The notes under the pieces: model-generated
What the model saw: only the letters and a program-made list of their open reading frames with translations
Databases searched by the model: none
Told to the model about the DNA's origin: nothing
Position numbers and translations under genes: made by a program
Shown: one piece after another, positions 8,508 to 16,524 of the stretch
Position numbering within the stretch: the stretch's first letter is position 1
How the letters are laid out: every line of letters starts with the position of its first letter
Source: CAZJYC01 sp964550165
GTDB lineage: Bacteria; Acidobacteriota; Aminicenantia; Aminicenantales; Aminicenantaceae
Length of the DNA stretch: 35,627 nucleotides
Assembly: GCA_964550165.1 (NCBI GenBank)
Contig: CAZJYC010000023.1
Span: forward strand, 1 to 35,627
Reading direction: 5' to 3'

Positions 8508-8818
8508 TCTGCAAAATTAGGAGCTTGGCACTATTGATAAATCATTTGTCTTACATAGGAGATCTTTTTATAGCTAATATCACAGAAAAAATATGATGTC
8601 AAAAAACAACCACAAATTGGCTTAAAAATTGTCTATTTGGTTAATGGCGCTTAAAAGGAGATGAAGATCTCGTTCTGTTTCTACTCATAGACATTTGACT
8701 GATGTTCAGTGCTTTCTGCTCTGTAAATCAGGCAGTCTGAGGGCAATTTTTATTTTATATCCGGCTAGTCTCTTTCCGTATTCCTGCTCGGGCCGATGGA
8801 ACAAATGAAGTCCATCAG
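8508..8818. other. Intergenic region with the HD-GYP promoter
   Basis: This AT-rich stretch lies between the beta-lactamase-like gene stop (8819) and the HD-GYP gene start (8507), both minus strand. It contains one clear minus-strand promoter at 8574-8602, annotated separately. I see no strong terminator hairpin and no gene remnant that I can name. Confidence 0.5.
8574..8602 (-). promoter_or_regulatory. Sigma70-type promoter of the HD-GYP operon
   Basis: TTGACA (8602-8597), a 17-nt spacer and TATTAG (8579-8574) on the minus strand, with an AT-rich spacer. The -10 lies about 65 nt before the HD-GYP ATG. Confidence 0.65.
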
Positions 8819-10588
8819 CTATTTGGTCCGTTTCGATTCGTCGCGTCTTCCGTCGTCGTAGAGTCCGATGAGCTTGACGAGGTTGCCCTGGTCGTCGAAT
8901 TCCACTTTAAGGCGAAACCAAACTATGCCCTCGATGAAGAAAGTGTCCTTGGAAAGAGCTAGCAGGGGCCGGGGCTCGGGCGCTGTGCCTCCCTCGCGGA
9001 AATAGTAGAGCCTGCCGTCTCTAATTGTGATGTGGCGGACCTCGTAATCTCCGACCAATTTTTGCATATAGGCTTTATCAAGGGGGAACGGTTTTCGCGC
9101 AACCTGAAGGTAATCCAGATCCCATTCGATGTTTTTCAGCTCGACCTTGTCCTTCTCAGCCTCCTTAGCTTTTAGATAGTGTGTTTCGGCTTTTTTGAGC
9201 TCGCCCTTCAGCAGGTAGGCCCGCGCCAGCTCATAGGCTCCCCGGCTTGATGTCGGGTTTTCCTCGAAAATGAACTCGTAGATTGCGATGGCCTCAGAAA
9301 GCATATTCTCATCCCTGAAAAGGCTGGCCACCCAGCCAACAGTTTCCCAAGGCAGCTCCCCGGGATGTTTCTTCCTCAGTTCCGGAAGAAGGCTTCTTGC
9401 CTTCTCAGAACCACCGTCCTTCACTCCCCAGAGAAGGGTGTAAAATGGTGAATCATAAGTCCTGTAATTAAGGTGGGTGTTCCCCAATGCCTGACCGCCC
9501 ACGCTCCGGCCTACCAAATCAGAGCAGATACTCAGGCCGTTGAAGCTGTTGGTCAGATAGATGACCGCTATCTTGTGCTCGGGGTAGGCTATGATGTAAT
9601 CGCGGAATATACCGTAGTCGCCCCACTGCCAGAAGGCGGTTCCGTTGGAGTCGTGCTGGAGGCCGAAGCCCAAGCTCCATCCCAGGCTCTTGTCCTCATT
9701 CACATCGATGAAGGAAGTGAGCATCTCTTTCCATGTTTCTTGCTTCAGCCCTTCTCCGTTCAGAACCGCGCAGATGAAGCGGGCGTACTCTCCGGCTGTG
9801 GTGTAGAGGCTGGCGGCCGCGTGAGCCTCGGTTCGCTTTCGATAATCCTGGCGAGTGCTGAAGGCATCATGGCCGTTGGCCATGGTGTCTTCATACGCCT
9901 CCCGCCAGACCATGCAGCTCTTTTCCATGCCCAGGGGATCGAGGACGTATTTTTGCATGATCGAATCCAATTTTTCGCCCTTCAGTTTCTCTATCGCATA
10001 CTGTAATAGTTCGTAGCCGTCTGCGGAATATTTCCACTTTGTGCCAGGCTCGAAGAAGATGGGAAAGACCTTGCCCCGTTCTCCATGGGGAAAGCCTCCC
10101 GAGTGGCTTAAGACGTGGCGGCTGGTGACCTTTTCGAACCAGTCCCGTTTGAATCCTTCCGCATCCAGGGAATGACCCAATCCCTTCTCGGTCTCTTCGC
10201 GTGTGAAGAAGCTATGGAGGGGCTTGTCCAGGTCAATGAGTCCCTCATCCTTCATCTTCATCACAGCGTAAGCAAAGAAGGGCTTAGTCAACGAGGCCGC
10301 CTCGAAGATGGTTTCATCTGTTACTGGTGCAAGGGTCACAGCGTTCTTGACGCCAAACCCTTTCTGCCAGGCGACTTTCCCGTCACGGACCAGAGCGACC
10401 TGCAGTCCTGGAATCCTTGCTCTTTGCATCAGGTCAGGAATGCCAGTTTCCAAATCAGAAATAACATCTTTGAGACTCTTATTGACGAGGAGCTGGGACG
10501 GCTCACCGGATGCGATGACTGCCTTTGGTGCTAAGGCAAATTGAAAAAGGAAAAGCGAAGTGAGACACAGTATTGATGTTTTTTTCAT
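8819..10588 (-). CDS. Serine beta-lactamase/DD-peptidase-like (S12) exported hydrolase with TPR tail
   Basis: 589 residues. A signal peptide (about 1-27) is followed by a class C beta-lactamase-type domain (about 35-370), with the nucleophile motif S99-L-T-K102. Next come TPR-like helices (about 400-480) and a small beta domain (505-585) like the C-terminal domains of other S12 esterases. The second motif, usually YxN, reads Y186-S-A, so the Asn is missing. Substrate could be a D-peptide, ester or peptide; resistance to beta-lactams should not be assumed. GGGAG lies 7 nt before the ATG. It follows the sulfatase pseudogene by about 90 nt on the same strand and may be co-transcribed or independent. 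Confidence 0.85.
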   Translation of the reverse strand: MKKTSILCLTSLFLFQFALAPKAVIASGEPSQLLVNKSLKDVISDLETGIPDLMQRARIPGLQVALVRDGKVAWQKGFGVKNAVTLAPVTDETIFEAASLTKPFFAYAVMKMKDEGLIDLDKPLHSFFTREETEKGLGHSLDAEGFKRDWFEKVTSRHVLSHSGGFPHGERGKVFPIFFEPGTKWKYSADGYELLQYAIEKLKGEKLDSIMQKYVLDPLGMEKSCMVWREAYEDTMANGHDAFSTRQDYRKRTEAHAAASLYTTAGEYARFICAVLNGEGLKQETWKEMLTSFIDVNEDKSLGWSLGFGLQHDSNGTAFWQWGDYGIFRDYIIAYPEHKIAVIYLTNSFNGLSICSDLVGRSVGGQALGNTHLNYRTYDSPFYTLLWGVKDGGSEKARSLLPELRKKHPGELPWETVGWVASLFRDENMLSEAIAIYEFIFEENPTSSRGAYELARAYLLKGELKKAETHYLKAKEAEKDKVELKNIEWDLDYLQVARKPFPLDKAYMQKLVGDYEVRHITIRDGRLYYFREGGTAPEPRPLLALSKDTFFIEGIVWFRLKVEFDDQGNLVKLIGLYDDGRRDESKRTK

Positions 10589-10679
10589 AGTCAGACTCCC
10601 ACTCTAAATATAGCGATCATTTCTCCTTTTAATACGAACACCTGCTGGAAAGGTTTCACTTCTGTCGTTGGTTAATATT

Positions 10680-11373
10680 TTAATAGATATCAAGATCAGG
10701 GTCCTTCGACTCGCGGCGAAGCTCGTTTAACCTTGCTTTCAACTGCTCCAGGACGCCTTTGTGAGCCGGATCATCGATCAAATTGTGCATAAGGCTTTTC
10801 GTGATTTTTCTCCAGAAACTTCAGGGCATGATCGGTCAAGATATCAGTCACATGCCCCTCATATTCCCGATCGGGACCGTAGTTTTCGGAGATGATGGGG
10901 TTGAGGTATCTTCCCTGTCCTTTAAAGCCAAAATAATAATCCAGACCCCTCCCCTTTCCAAGGTCTGTGTTGTGCCACTTGCCGATGAACGCAGTCTCAT
11001 AGCCTGCCTCTTTGAGATACTCGAGGAATGTCTTCTGCTCTGGAGCCAGAGCCTGGCCGTTGAGCCGGACGCCATGATTATGGACATATTTGCCGGTCAG
11101 AATCGACGCCCGGCTCGGGCCGCAGAGCGAGGTTGTGACAAACATATTTTCGAAACGGGCTCCTGCCTCCGCGATCCTGTCCATGTTGGGCGTTTTAACG
11201 ATTGTGTTGCCAGCGCAACTCATCCCGTCCCATCTCTGATCGTCGGTCAAAAAGAAAACAAAATTCGGTCTCTTCTTTTTCAGAGCACAGGAATAAATTT
11301 CAAAAGAAAAGGCTGAAGCGATCACCCCCGCTGACGAATATCTTAAAAAATCCCGCCTCGAAATGCGCTTCAA
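10680..11373 (-). pseudogene. Tat-exported sulfatase with a large internal deletion and frameshift
   Basis: The frame from TTG 11373 encodes a Tat signal (ISRRDFLRYSSAGVIASAF), the metal aspartates DD at 44-45 and the sulfatase active-site motif C84-GPSRASILTGK, where Cys becomes formylglycine. It stops after 200 residues instead of the usual 450-550. In another frame the sequence continues as MHNLIDDPAHKGVLEQLKAR and onward to a stop at 10680, which looks like the family C-terminus. So about half the gene has been removed, probably between short CCTTATG-like sites, leaving the two ends out of frame. Metal ligands from the lost half are absent, so it cannot be active. It is the last gene of the operon that begins with the S9 peptidase. 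Confidence 0.85.
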
Positions 11374-11377
11374 GGAA

Positions 11378-11385
11378 CACCTCCC
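11378..11385 (-). promoter_or_regulatory. Ribosome-binding site that fixes a TTG start for the sulfatase
   Basis: GGGAGGTG on the minus strand, with its GGAGG core ending 6 nt before TTG at 11373. No ATG in this frame precedes the Tat motif, so this site decides the start. Confidence 0.7.
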
Positions 11386-11409
11386 AGGATGATTTTTTTG
11401 AATAAATTT

Positions 11410-12186
11410 TCAAAATTCGTCAGGAATGTACCGCGGGTAAGTTCTCTTGGCCTTGTCCGCAAGACTCAGGTCGATTTCCATTGTCAGGAAAGGCTGCCTG
11501 CTCGAAGTCAGGCCGAGCACGTCTCCATCCGGGCCAATAATCCAGCCCTGTCCGCCAAGGTCTGATCCTTTTTCTTCTCGACTCACCCGGTTGGAGGAAA
11601 GGCAGAAGGCTCCGGAGACAACGGCCGCAGCCCGGCCTGCCACAAGCCATTTCTCCAGAGTTGATTTCGGGGTCGCTCTTGGGCAAGCGATCAGATGAAC
11701 GCCCATTCTCCCGTAGGTTCGGGAGTGTTCAAAAAACCAGATATCGGAGCAGATGACAAAGCCGACCAGGGCTTCTCCGCTCTGAATGGGGATAAAATCA
11801 CCATTTCCTTGATCATACCAGGATGCTTCCCAGAACCCTCCCTCGTTCGGCAAATAATATTTGGTATGGAAAGCGCTGTATCCATAAGCAGAATCCCAGA
11901 GAAAGCCCTCGTTCAATCGCTTATTCTTGCTGTTCACAGGCCGTGAGCCGAGAACAACAGCCGGTTGGAGTTCTCGGAGGCGTTTTTCCCACTCGTCGTG
12001 AGCGCTGACAGCAGCCTCCCAGATTTTCTTATCAAATTCTTGGCGCCAGGCAAACCAGGGGTAAAAAGCCATCTCAGGAAGAAGCACCAGGTCGCTTTTC
12101 TCTGCCCTGATATGGGCAACAAGCTGCTCCCAATCCTTGGCGAAGGCTTTAGGATTATCATTCAATTCACAGACAGTGACTTTCAT
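11410..12186 (-). CDS. Nitrilase-superfamily carbon-nitrogen hydrolase
   Basis: 258 residues from the ATG at 12186 (a GTG directly before it is also in frame). The Glu-Lys-Cys triad of the family is visible: E38 in VLLPEMAF, K109 in FHTKYYLPNE and C146 in GFVICSDIWF. The fold length fits a single cytoplasmic hydrolase domain with no signal peptide. Members hydrolyse amides, ureido groups or N-acyl amino acids; the substrate here is unknown. It lies 34 nt after the 64-aa membrane protein and 36 nt before the sulfatase in one minus-strand operon. No strong ribosome site is visible, so translation may be coupled. Confidence 0.88.
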   Translation of the reverse strand: MKVTVCELNDNPKAFAKDWEQLVAHIRAEKSDLVLLPEMAFYPWFAWRQEFDKKIWEAAVSAHDEWEKRLRELQPAVVLGSRPVNSKNKRLNEGFLWDSAYGYSAFHTKYYLPNEGGFWEASWYDQGNGDFIPIQSGEALVGFVICSDIWFFEHSRTYGRMGVHLIACPRATPKSTLEKWLVAGRAAAVVSGAFCLSSNRVSREEKGSDLGGQGWIIGPDGDVLGLTSSRQPFLTMEIDLSLADKAKRTYPRYIPDEF

Positions 12187-12220
12187 CACAATCGCTTTTT
12201 TTTGGATCAGACCTTTTTCT

Positions 12221-12415
12221 TTATTTCTTCGGCCCTCCCAACAGTCTGGCTGGAAGGGTGATGATCGCCTTGAACAAGTCCAGGACTGCGCTCACGGTAA
12301 TACCAATAAGACGAAACGGGATGAGAAGCAACCAGATAATGGGATAGAGAACCAATGCCAGAAGTGCCAGAGGCCAGCACAAAACCAGCAGAATAAGCCA
12401 GAGCAAGATCTTCAT
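12221..12415 (-). CDS. Small membrane protein (64 aa)
   Basis: Starts with an ATG that overlaps the TGA of the S9 peptidase gene by 3-4 bases, a sign of translational coupling. The product has two hydrophobic stretches (about 1-32 and 34-58) with proline kinks and ends RLLGGPKK. No family is recognised. It could be a membrane anchor or a small stress protein. The tight overlap argues that the frame is real, and it lies between two enzyme genes in the operon. Confidence 0.7.
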   Translation of the reverse strand: MKILLWLILLVLCWPLALLALVLYPIIWLLLIPFRLIGITVSAVLDLFKAIITLPARLLGGPKK

Positions 12416-14568
12416 TTTTTGATCCCGAGCAGGTCAAGCATAAAGGCGTACTCTAAAGCAGTTTCTTTATATCTCCTGAAGCGGCCTGATACACCGCCGT
12501 GTCCGGCCTCCATCTCGGTATGAAGCAGGAGGATGTTATTGTCCGTCTTCAAGCTTCTGAGCTTGGCCACCCATTTGGCTGGCTCCCAGTACTGGACCTG
12601 GGAATCGTGCAAGCCGGTGGTGACCAGCATCGCCGGGTAATTCTTGGCTTCGACGTTGTCATAAGGAGAATAAGAAATCATATACTCATAGTATTCCTTG
12701 TTGTTGGGATTTCCCCACTCGTCGTACTCGGCAGTCGTCAGAGGGATGCTCGAATCGAGCATGGTTGTGACAACGTCGACCCAGGGAACCGCAGCGATGA
12801 TGCCCTTGAAGAGGTCTGGCCGCATGTTGACCACAGCGCCCATCAGCAAGCCGCCGGCGCTTCCTCCCTGCGCAAAAAGATTTTCTGGCCGAGTGAATTT
12901 CTCGGCGATTAGATATTCGGCGCAGTCGATAAAATCAGTAAATGTGTTTTTCTTCTTTAACAATTTTCCATCCTCGTACCAGTAGCGTCCCATCTCGGAC
13001 CCGCCGCGGATGTGAGCCATGGCAAAAACAAAACCCCGGTCTAACAGGCTCAAACGGACAGAACTGAAACCTGGATTCATGCTGGAGCCATAGGAGCCGT
13101 ATCCGTAAAGCAGAAGAGGGTTGTTTCCATCCCTTTTGAGCCCTTTCCTGTAAACCAGGGATATCGGAACCTTTGTTCCGTCCCTGGCCGTGGCATAGAG
13201 CCTTTCGGCATGGTAATACTCGGGCTTGAAATCGCCGATAACCTCTTCCTGTTTGAGGAGCGTCTTTTCTTTGGTGTTCATGTCATAATCAAATACAGAG
13301 TTCGGGGTGGTGAGAGAGGTATAGCCGTAGCGGAGCAAGACGGTGTCAAACTCAGGATTTTGATGGATGTACGCTGCGTATGTTTCTTCCTCGAAATCGA
13401 GATAGTGCTCATCACGGTTGTCCCCGCGGATGATCCGCAGCTGTGTCAGCCCGTTTTTCCGTTCTTCAATGACGAGGTAATCCCTAAAGATTTCAAACCC
13501 CTCCAGCAAAACATCATCGCGGTGCGGAATGACTTCAACCCAGTTGTCTTTGGTGGTTTTGGTGACCGGGGTCTCCATCAGCCTGAAATTCTTGGCCTTG
13601 TAATTGGTGCGGATGTAAAATTTCTCCTTGTAATGCTCGACAGAGTATTCCAGGTCTCTTTCCCTCGGCTGGATGATTTGAAACCGTCCATCAGGTTTGT
13701 CAGCGTCAAGGTATTGAAATTCAGTGGAGAGGGTGCTGTCAGAGACGATGAAGATATATTTTTTGGACTTGGATTTAAAGGCATAAGCGTTGAATGCGAC
13801 GTCTTTCTCGTTGAAAACCTCTTTATCGCCGGAAACGTCTTTTCCGAGCACGTGCCTGAGTACCTTATAAGGCCGAAGCGCCTCATCTTTCAAAGCATAA
13901 AAAACAGTTTTGTTGTCGTTTGCCCAGGCTGCCAGGCCGGCTGTGTTGGGAATTTCGTCTTTCAGGATTTCCCCGGTCCGGAGGTTCTTAAAATGAATGG
14001 TGTATTTCCTCCGGCTGACCGTATCGACGCCAAAGGCAAGAAGATTATTGTCAGAGCTTACGGATAAGCCTGTGACATGATAATAGGCATGTCCTTCGGC
14101 CATCTCATTGACGTTCAACAACAATTCCTCTCCGGCATCCATGCTCCCTTTTTTGCGGCAGTAGACAGGATATTCCTTCCCTTCCTCATACCGTGTGTAG
14201 TAGTAGTATCCCTGATCCCTGTAGGGGACGGACATATCGGTCTGCTTAATCCTTCCCACAATTTCGTTGTAGAGCTTCTCCTGCAACTTTTCGGTATGTT
14301 TCATGACTTCGCTCAAGTACTCATTCTCGGCCTTCAAGTAGTCGATGACCTTGGGATTATCACGCTCATTCAGCCAGTAATAATTGTCGGTGCGCGTGTA
14401 GCCGTGGATGGTCAGCTCCCTGGGTATCTTTTCTGCAACCTGGGGTTTTGTGGCTTCGACGGCTCTTTGAGGCTTTGAACAGCCCGATGCGATAAAAAAA
14501 ATAGCCAAAACTAGGGCAAAGCCGACCGCAATTCGCCGGCGCCATCCGATGATTGCTAAATTTTTCAT
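12412..14568 (-). CDS. ptrB: S9 family oligopeptidase (oligopeptidase B-like), lipoprotein
   Basis: 718 residues from the ATG at 14568, chosen because AGGAGG sits 4-6 nt before it; a longer frame begins 24 nt upstream without a site. The signal peptide ends in a lipobox (FIASGC), so the enzyme is membrane-anchored, unlike cytoplasmic PtrB of enterobacteria. An N-terminal beta-propeller (about 60-430) gates the alpha/beta-hydrolase domain. The catalytic triad is S570 (GGSAGG), D655 (GLHDSQV) and H690 (AGHGG). The region before the serine (MGRYWYEDGKLLKKKNTFTD) is typical of the oligopeptidase B branch. It cleaves short peptides, often after basic residues. First gene of a four-gene operon. Confidence 0.93.
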   Translation of the reverse strand: MKNLAIIGWRRRIAVGFALVLAIFFIASGCSKPQRAVEATKPQVAEKIPRELTIHGYTRTDNYYWLNERDNPKVIDYLKAENEYLSEVMKHTEKLQEKLYNEIVGRIKQTDMSVPYRDQGYYYYTRYEEGKEYPVYCRKKGSMDAGEELLLNVNEMAEGHAYYHVTGLSVSSDNNLLAFGVDTVSRRKYTIHFKNLRTGEILKDEIPNTAGLAAWANDNKTVFYALKDEALRPYKVLRHVLGKDVSGDKEVFNEKDVAFNAYAFKSKSKKYIFIVSDSTLSTEFQYLDADKPDGRFQIIQPRERDLEYSVEHYKEKFYIRTNYKAKNFRLMETPVTKTTKDNWVEVIPHRDDVLLEGFEIFRDYLVIEERKNGLTQLRIIRGDNRDEHYLDFEEETYAAYIHQNPEFDTVLLRYGYTSLTTPNSVFDYDMNTKEKTLLKQEEVIGDFKPEYYHAERLYATARDGTKVPISLVYRKGLKRDGNNPLLLYGYGSYGSSMNPGFSSVRLSLLDRGFVFAMAHIRGGSEMGRYWYEDGKLLKKKNTFTDFIDCAEYLIAEKFTRPENLFAQGGSAGGLLMGAVVNMRPDLFKGIIAAVPWVDVVTTMLDSSIPLTTAEYDEWGNPNNKEYYEYMISYSPYDNVEAKNYPAMLVTTGLHDSQVQYWEPAKWVAKLRSLKTDNNILLLHTEMEAGHGGVSGRFRRYKETALEYAFMLDLLGIKK

Positions 14569-14594
14569 TTCTCCTCCTATCTTAGGATACACAT

Positions 14595-14640
14595 AAGGAA
14601 CGATTCTGTTTCTCTGGAATGAGACAGGCAGGCGTTCCTT
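14595..14640 (-). promoter_or_regulatory. Hairpin in the 5' leader of the S9 operon
   Basis: AAGGAACG (14595-14602) pairs perfectly with CGTTCCTT (14633-14640), and an inner CTGT/ACAG-type stem continues it. It lies between the promoter at 14684-14712 and the start at 14568, so it is transcribed. It could be a regulatory leader fold; no known riboswitch consensus is seen. Confidence 0.45.
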
Positions 14641-14683
14641 CCAGGGCTGCTGTTCATTTTCATTCAGCCAACGCTATATATTG

Positions 14684-14712
14684 CTATTACCACCGAAAAA
14701 AAGGAAAGTCAA
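14684..14712 (-). promoter_or_regulatory. Sigma70-type promoter of the S9 operon
   Basis: TTGACT (14712-14707), a 17-nt spacer and TAATAG (14689-14684) on the minus strand. The predicted leader is about 110 nt and contains the hairpin at 14595-14640. Confidence 0.6.
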
Positions 14713-14792
14713 CGGGGATAATACGGAATTCTCGGTTGAAATATCCAGCAGGAGATGCAAGAACAACATCCATGAAATTTTTGGAGAGCAGG

Positions 14793-14930
14793 ATGAAAAA
14801 AAACAGAATTTACCTTAAACAGTCTGGACCTGAACAACGAATCAAAGGCCGCATCCGAACGGGCTATTATGAAGCCGGCCACATGATTTACATCCACAAA
14901 CCGTCCCACGCCAGGAAAAAAAAGCAATAG
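14793..14930 (+). pseudogene. C-terminal remnant of a serine carboxypeptidase (S10)
   Basis: A 45-codon frame from ATG 14793 (GGAGAGCAGG before it) encodes RIRTGYYEAGHMIYIHKPSH and then a lysine-rich end. YYEAGHMMYIH is the strongly conserved stretch around the catalytic histidine of bacterial S10-type peptidases, normally at the end of a ~450-500 residue protein. The rest of the enzyme, including the Ser and Asp of the triad, is absent upstream. It is therefore a fragment of a lost S10 gene. The frame is also open further upstream to 14619, without further S10 similarity that I can recognise. It may be transcribed but should have no peptidase activity. Confidence 0.7.
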
Positions 14931-15006
14931 GGCCGAGTTCATCCAATGAGAAATGGGTGGAAAAAAAGAAAATTATTGAGTAATATACCCGGCAAAGGAG
15001 GTGATC

Positions 15007-15300
15007 ATGCTAGAAATTCTATTTCTCATTTTTTTAACGCGGAAAATCGGAAAAAAAGTGGAAGAAAAAGGCCGAAAGCCCGGAGGTTATAAAGTCATGC
15101 TTGTGGCCTTTTGGTTTGGAGGGGAAATATTGGGATTCATCATCGGTGGGGCCATAGTCGGAGAAACTCTGACCGCATACTTATTTGCTTTAGTAGGCGC
15201 TGCGGTAGGCGCTTCTGTTTCGTTCGCAATCGCCAACGGTTTGGCTCCGGCAGGACCTCCGCCTCCCCAGAGCGGCACTGGTTTGGATTCGATAGATTAA
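15007..15300 (+). CDS. Small two-helix membrane protein of unknown function (97 aa)
   Basis: The ATG at 15007 is set by a perfect AAAGGAGG 5 nt upstream; a GTG six bases earlier lies inside that site and is rejected. An N-terminal hydrophobic stretch runs into basic RKIGKKVEEKGRKPGGYK, followed by two glycine-rich membrane helices (about 30-55 and 58-80) and a Pro/Gly-rich tail. The EKGRKPGGYK followed by FGGEILGFIIGG pattern looks like a widespread small membrane protein without an assigned role, from memory. It stands alone between the S10 remnant and a palindromic repeat. Confidence 0.8.
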   Translation: MLEILFLIFLTRKIGKKVEEKGRKPGGYKVMLVAFWFGGEILGFIIGGAIVGETLTAYLFALVGAAVGASVSFAIANGLAPAGPPPPQSGTGLDSID

Positions 15301-15302
15301 AC

Positions 15303-15438
15303 TAATACAAACGCACTAAATAAAATGTCATTGCGAGGAACGCAGTGACGAAGCAATCTCATTTAATAAGGGAAGATTGCCACGCTCCCTTCGGTCGCTC
15401 GCAATGACAATGTGAAGATATTTAATGCGTTTGTATTA
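15303..15438. repeat. GTCATTGCGAG-type palindromic intergenic repeat with an outer stem
   Basis: The inner arms TGTCATTGCGAG (15326-15337) and CTCGCAATGACA (15398-15409) are perfect inverted repeats. The sequence between them (GGAACGCAGTGACGAAGCAATC) is the usual body of an intergenic palindrome known in many bacterial phyla. An outer stem, TAATACAAACGCA at 15303-15315 with TGCGTTTGTATTA at 15426-15438, encloses it. It has no coding capacity. It lies downstream of the 97-aa membrane protein and directly before the repeat-containing lipoprotein. It may act as a transcript-end hairpin or be a mobile miniature element. Confidence 0.8.
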
Positions 15439-15472
15439 AATCAATGAATTGAAATTTTGTGAGGCATGTGAC

Positions 15473-16345
15473 ATGTTAGCTCGCAACCACAAAAATATTA
15501 TCCGATGGGCTGCGCTCGTTGCATTCATAGTTACTTTGGCTTCCTGTTCTTTTGAAAAAAGAGATTGGGAAAAGGCGGAATCAGAAAACACGATCCAGGC
15601 TTATGAGACTTTTTTGGAGAAATATCCCAAAAGCACTTTTGCTGATACAGCGCGCCTGAAAATCGAGGAGCTGGAATTTAATGAAGCGGAGTCCAAAAAT
15701 ACGATCGAAGCCTATGAGGCATTTCTAAAAAAATATCCTGCTGGAGAGCATGCCTCAAAAGCTCGCATCTTAACGGAAGTATTATATTTTAAAAAGGCGG
15801 AATCAGAAAACACGCTCAAAACATTTGAAGACTTCCTTCAACGTTTTCCGGATGGTTCCTTAATTGACAACGCTTACCGTAAGATGCAGGAGCTTTATTA
15901 TGGATTTTCGATAGAAGTTCTTTCCAATCGAATAGAAAACAAGATGTCAGGAGTGGATGGCCGGTGGGAAGTCAAAGACCCCGCCAAATATAAAGGCGTT
16001 GTTTTGTCGGCTCGTCTAAATTTATTGCCAAAGACAAAAAAAGTCAATTCTGGAAATTTTATTATCGCCTACTATAGTAAAGGGAAAAAAGAGCAGGCGG
16101 TTTGCTCAGGCCTTGACATGTTTGCTACTGGACAAAACGAAGGAGGATTTTGGTTATTTAATAAGCCAGAGTCCAACAAGTACTGGGAGATGAATCTTGA
16201 AGAAAAAAAGAAGGCCGCCGATATCAGCTTAATATTTGCAGTCCCTGTCGATATTGACAAATTTTGGTTTGTCTATAACGGGGTGAAAATCAGCAAGGAA
16301 ATACAGATAAAAGCAACCATAAGTCAAGAGAAAAAAAAGTCATAA
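15473..16345 (+). CDS. Repeat-containing lipoprotein (BamD/TolA-binding-like helical repeats)
   Basis: 290 residues from the ATG at 15473 (GTGAGG about 9 nt upstream). The lipobox is TLASC. Three repeats of about 36 residues follow (EKAESENTIQAYETFLEKYP, NEAESKNTIEAYEAFLKKYP and KKAESENTLKTFEDFLQRFP), which look like the helical hairpins seen in outer-membrane assembly and cell-division lipoproteins. The C-terminal half (about 145-290) is a separate domain with no family that I recognise. The start of the gene overlaps the end of the palindromic repeat region, so that repeat may influence its expression. Confidence 0.8.
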   Translation: MLARNHKNIIRWAALVAFIVTLASCSFEKRDWEKAESENTIQAYETFLEKYPKSTFADTARLKIEELEFNEAESKNTIEAYEAFLKKYPAGEHASKARILTEVLYFKKAESENTLKTFEDFLQRFPDGSLIDNAYRKMQELYYGFSIEVLSNRIENKMSGVDGRWEVKDPAKYKGVVLSARLNLLPKTKKVNSGNFIIAYYSKGKKEQAVCSGLDMFATGQNEGGFWLFNKPESNKYWEMNLEEKKKAADISLIFAVPVDIDKFWFVYNGVKISKEIQIKATISQEKKKS

Positions 16346-16402
16346 ACTTTCCCCTCAAGGTTCAACCTTTCCTCCACTGAGGCCATATTGCTGTCAACGA
16401 GC

Positions 16403-16428
16403 CTCCTCATGAGAGGAGCCTTTTCTTT
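16403..16428 (+). terminator. Terminator-like hairpin
   Basis: CTCCTC (16403-16408), loop ATGA, GAGGAG (16413-16418), then CCTTTTCTTT. It is short and the U tract is broken, so strength is uncertain. It lies 58 nt after the lipoprotein stop. Confidence 0.45.
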
Positions 16429-16460
16429 CCGTCTGGAATCTGGGCTTAGTCGGACATAAT

Positions 16461-16489
16461 TTGACAACGCCTGATATTCGTGTTAGATA
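16461..16489 (+). promoter_or_regulatory. Sigma70-type promoter of the outer-membrane protein gene
   Basis: Consensus TTGACA (16461-16466), a 17-nt spacer and TAGATA (16484-16489), about 35 nt before the ATG at 16525. Confidence 0.65.
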
Positions 16490-16524
16490 TCCGCACTCAT
16501 CGATAGGAAAGGAGACTAACGCGA

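Noticed and set aside
10591..10620. Nine-codon leader frame ending just before the beta-lactamase-like start
   Set aside because: AAAAGGAG is only about 2 nt from its ATG, too close for normal initiation, so I do not call it a leader peptide.
13210..14067. 285-codon plus-strand frame antisense to the S9 peptidase
   Set aside because: Covered by a gene with an intact catalytic triad. The antisense frame has no recognisable domain.
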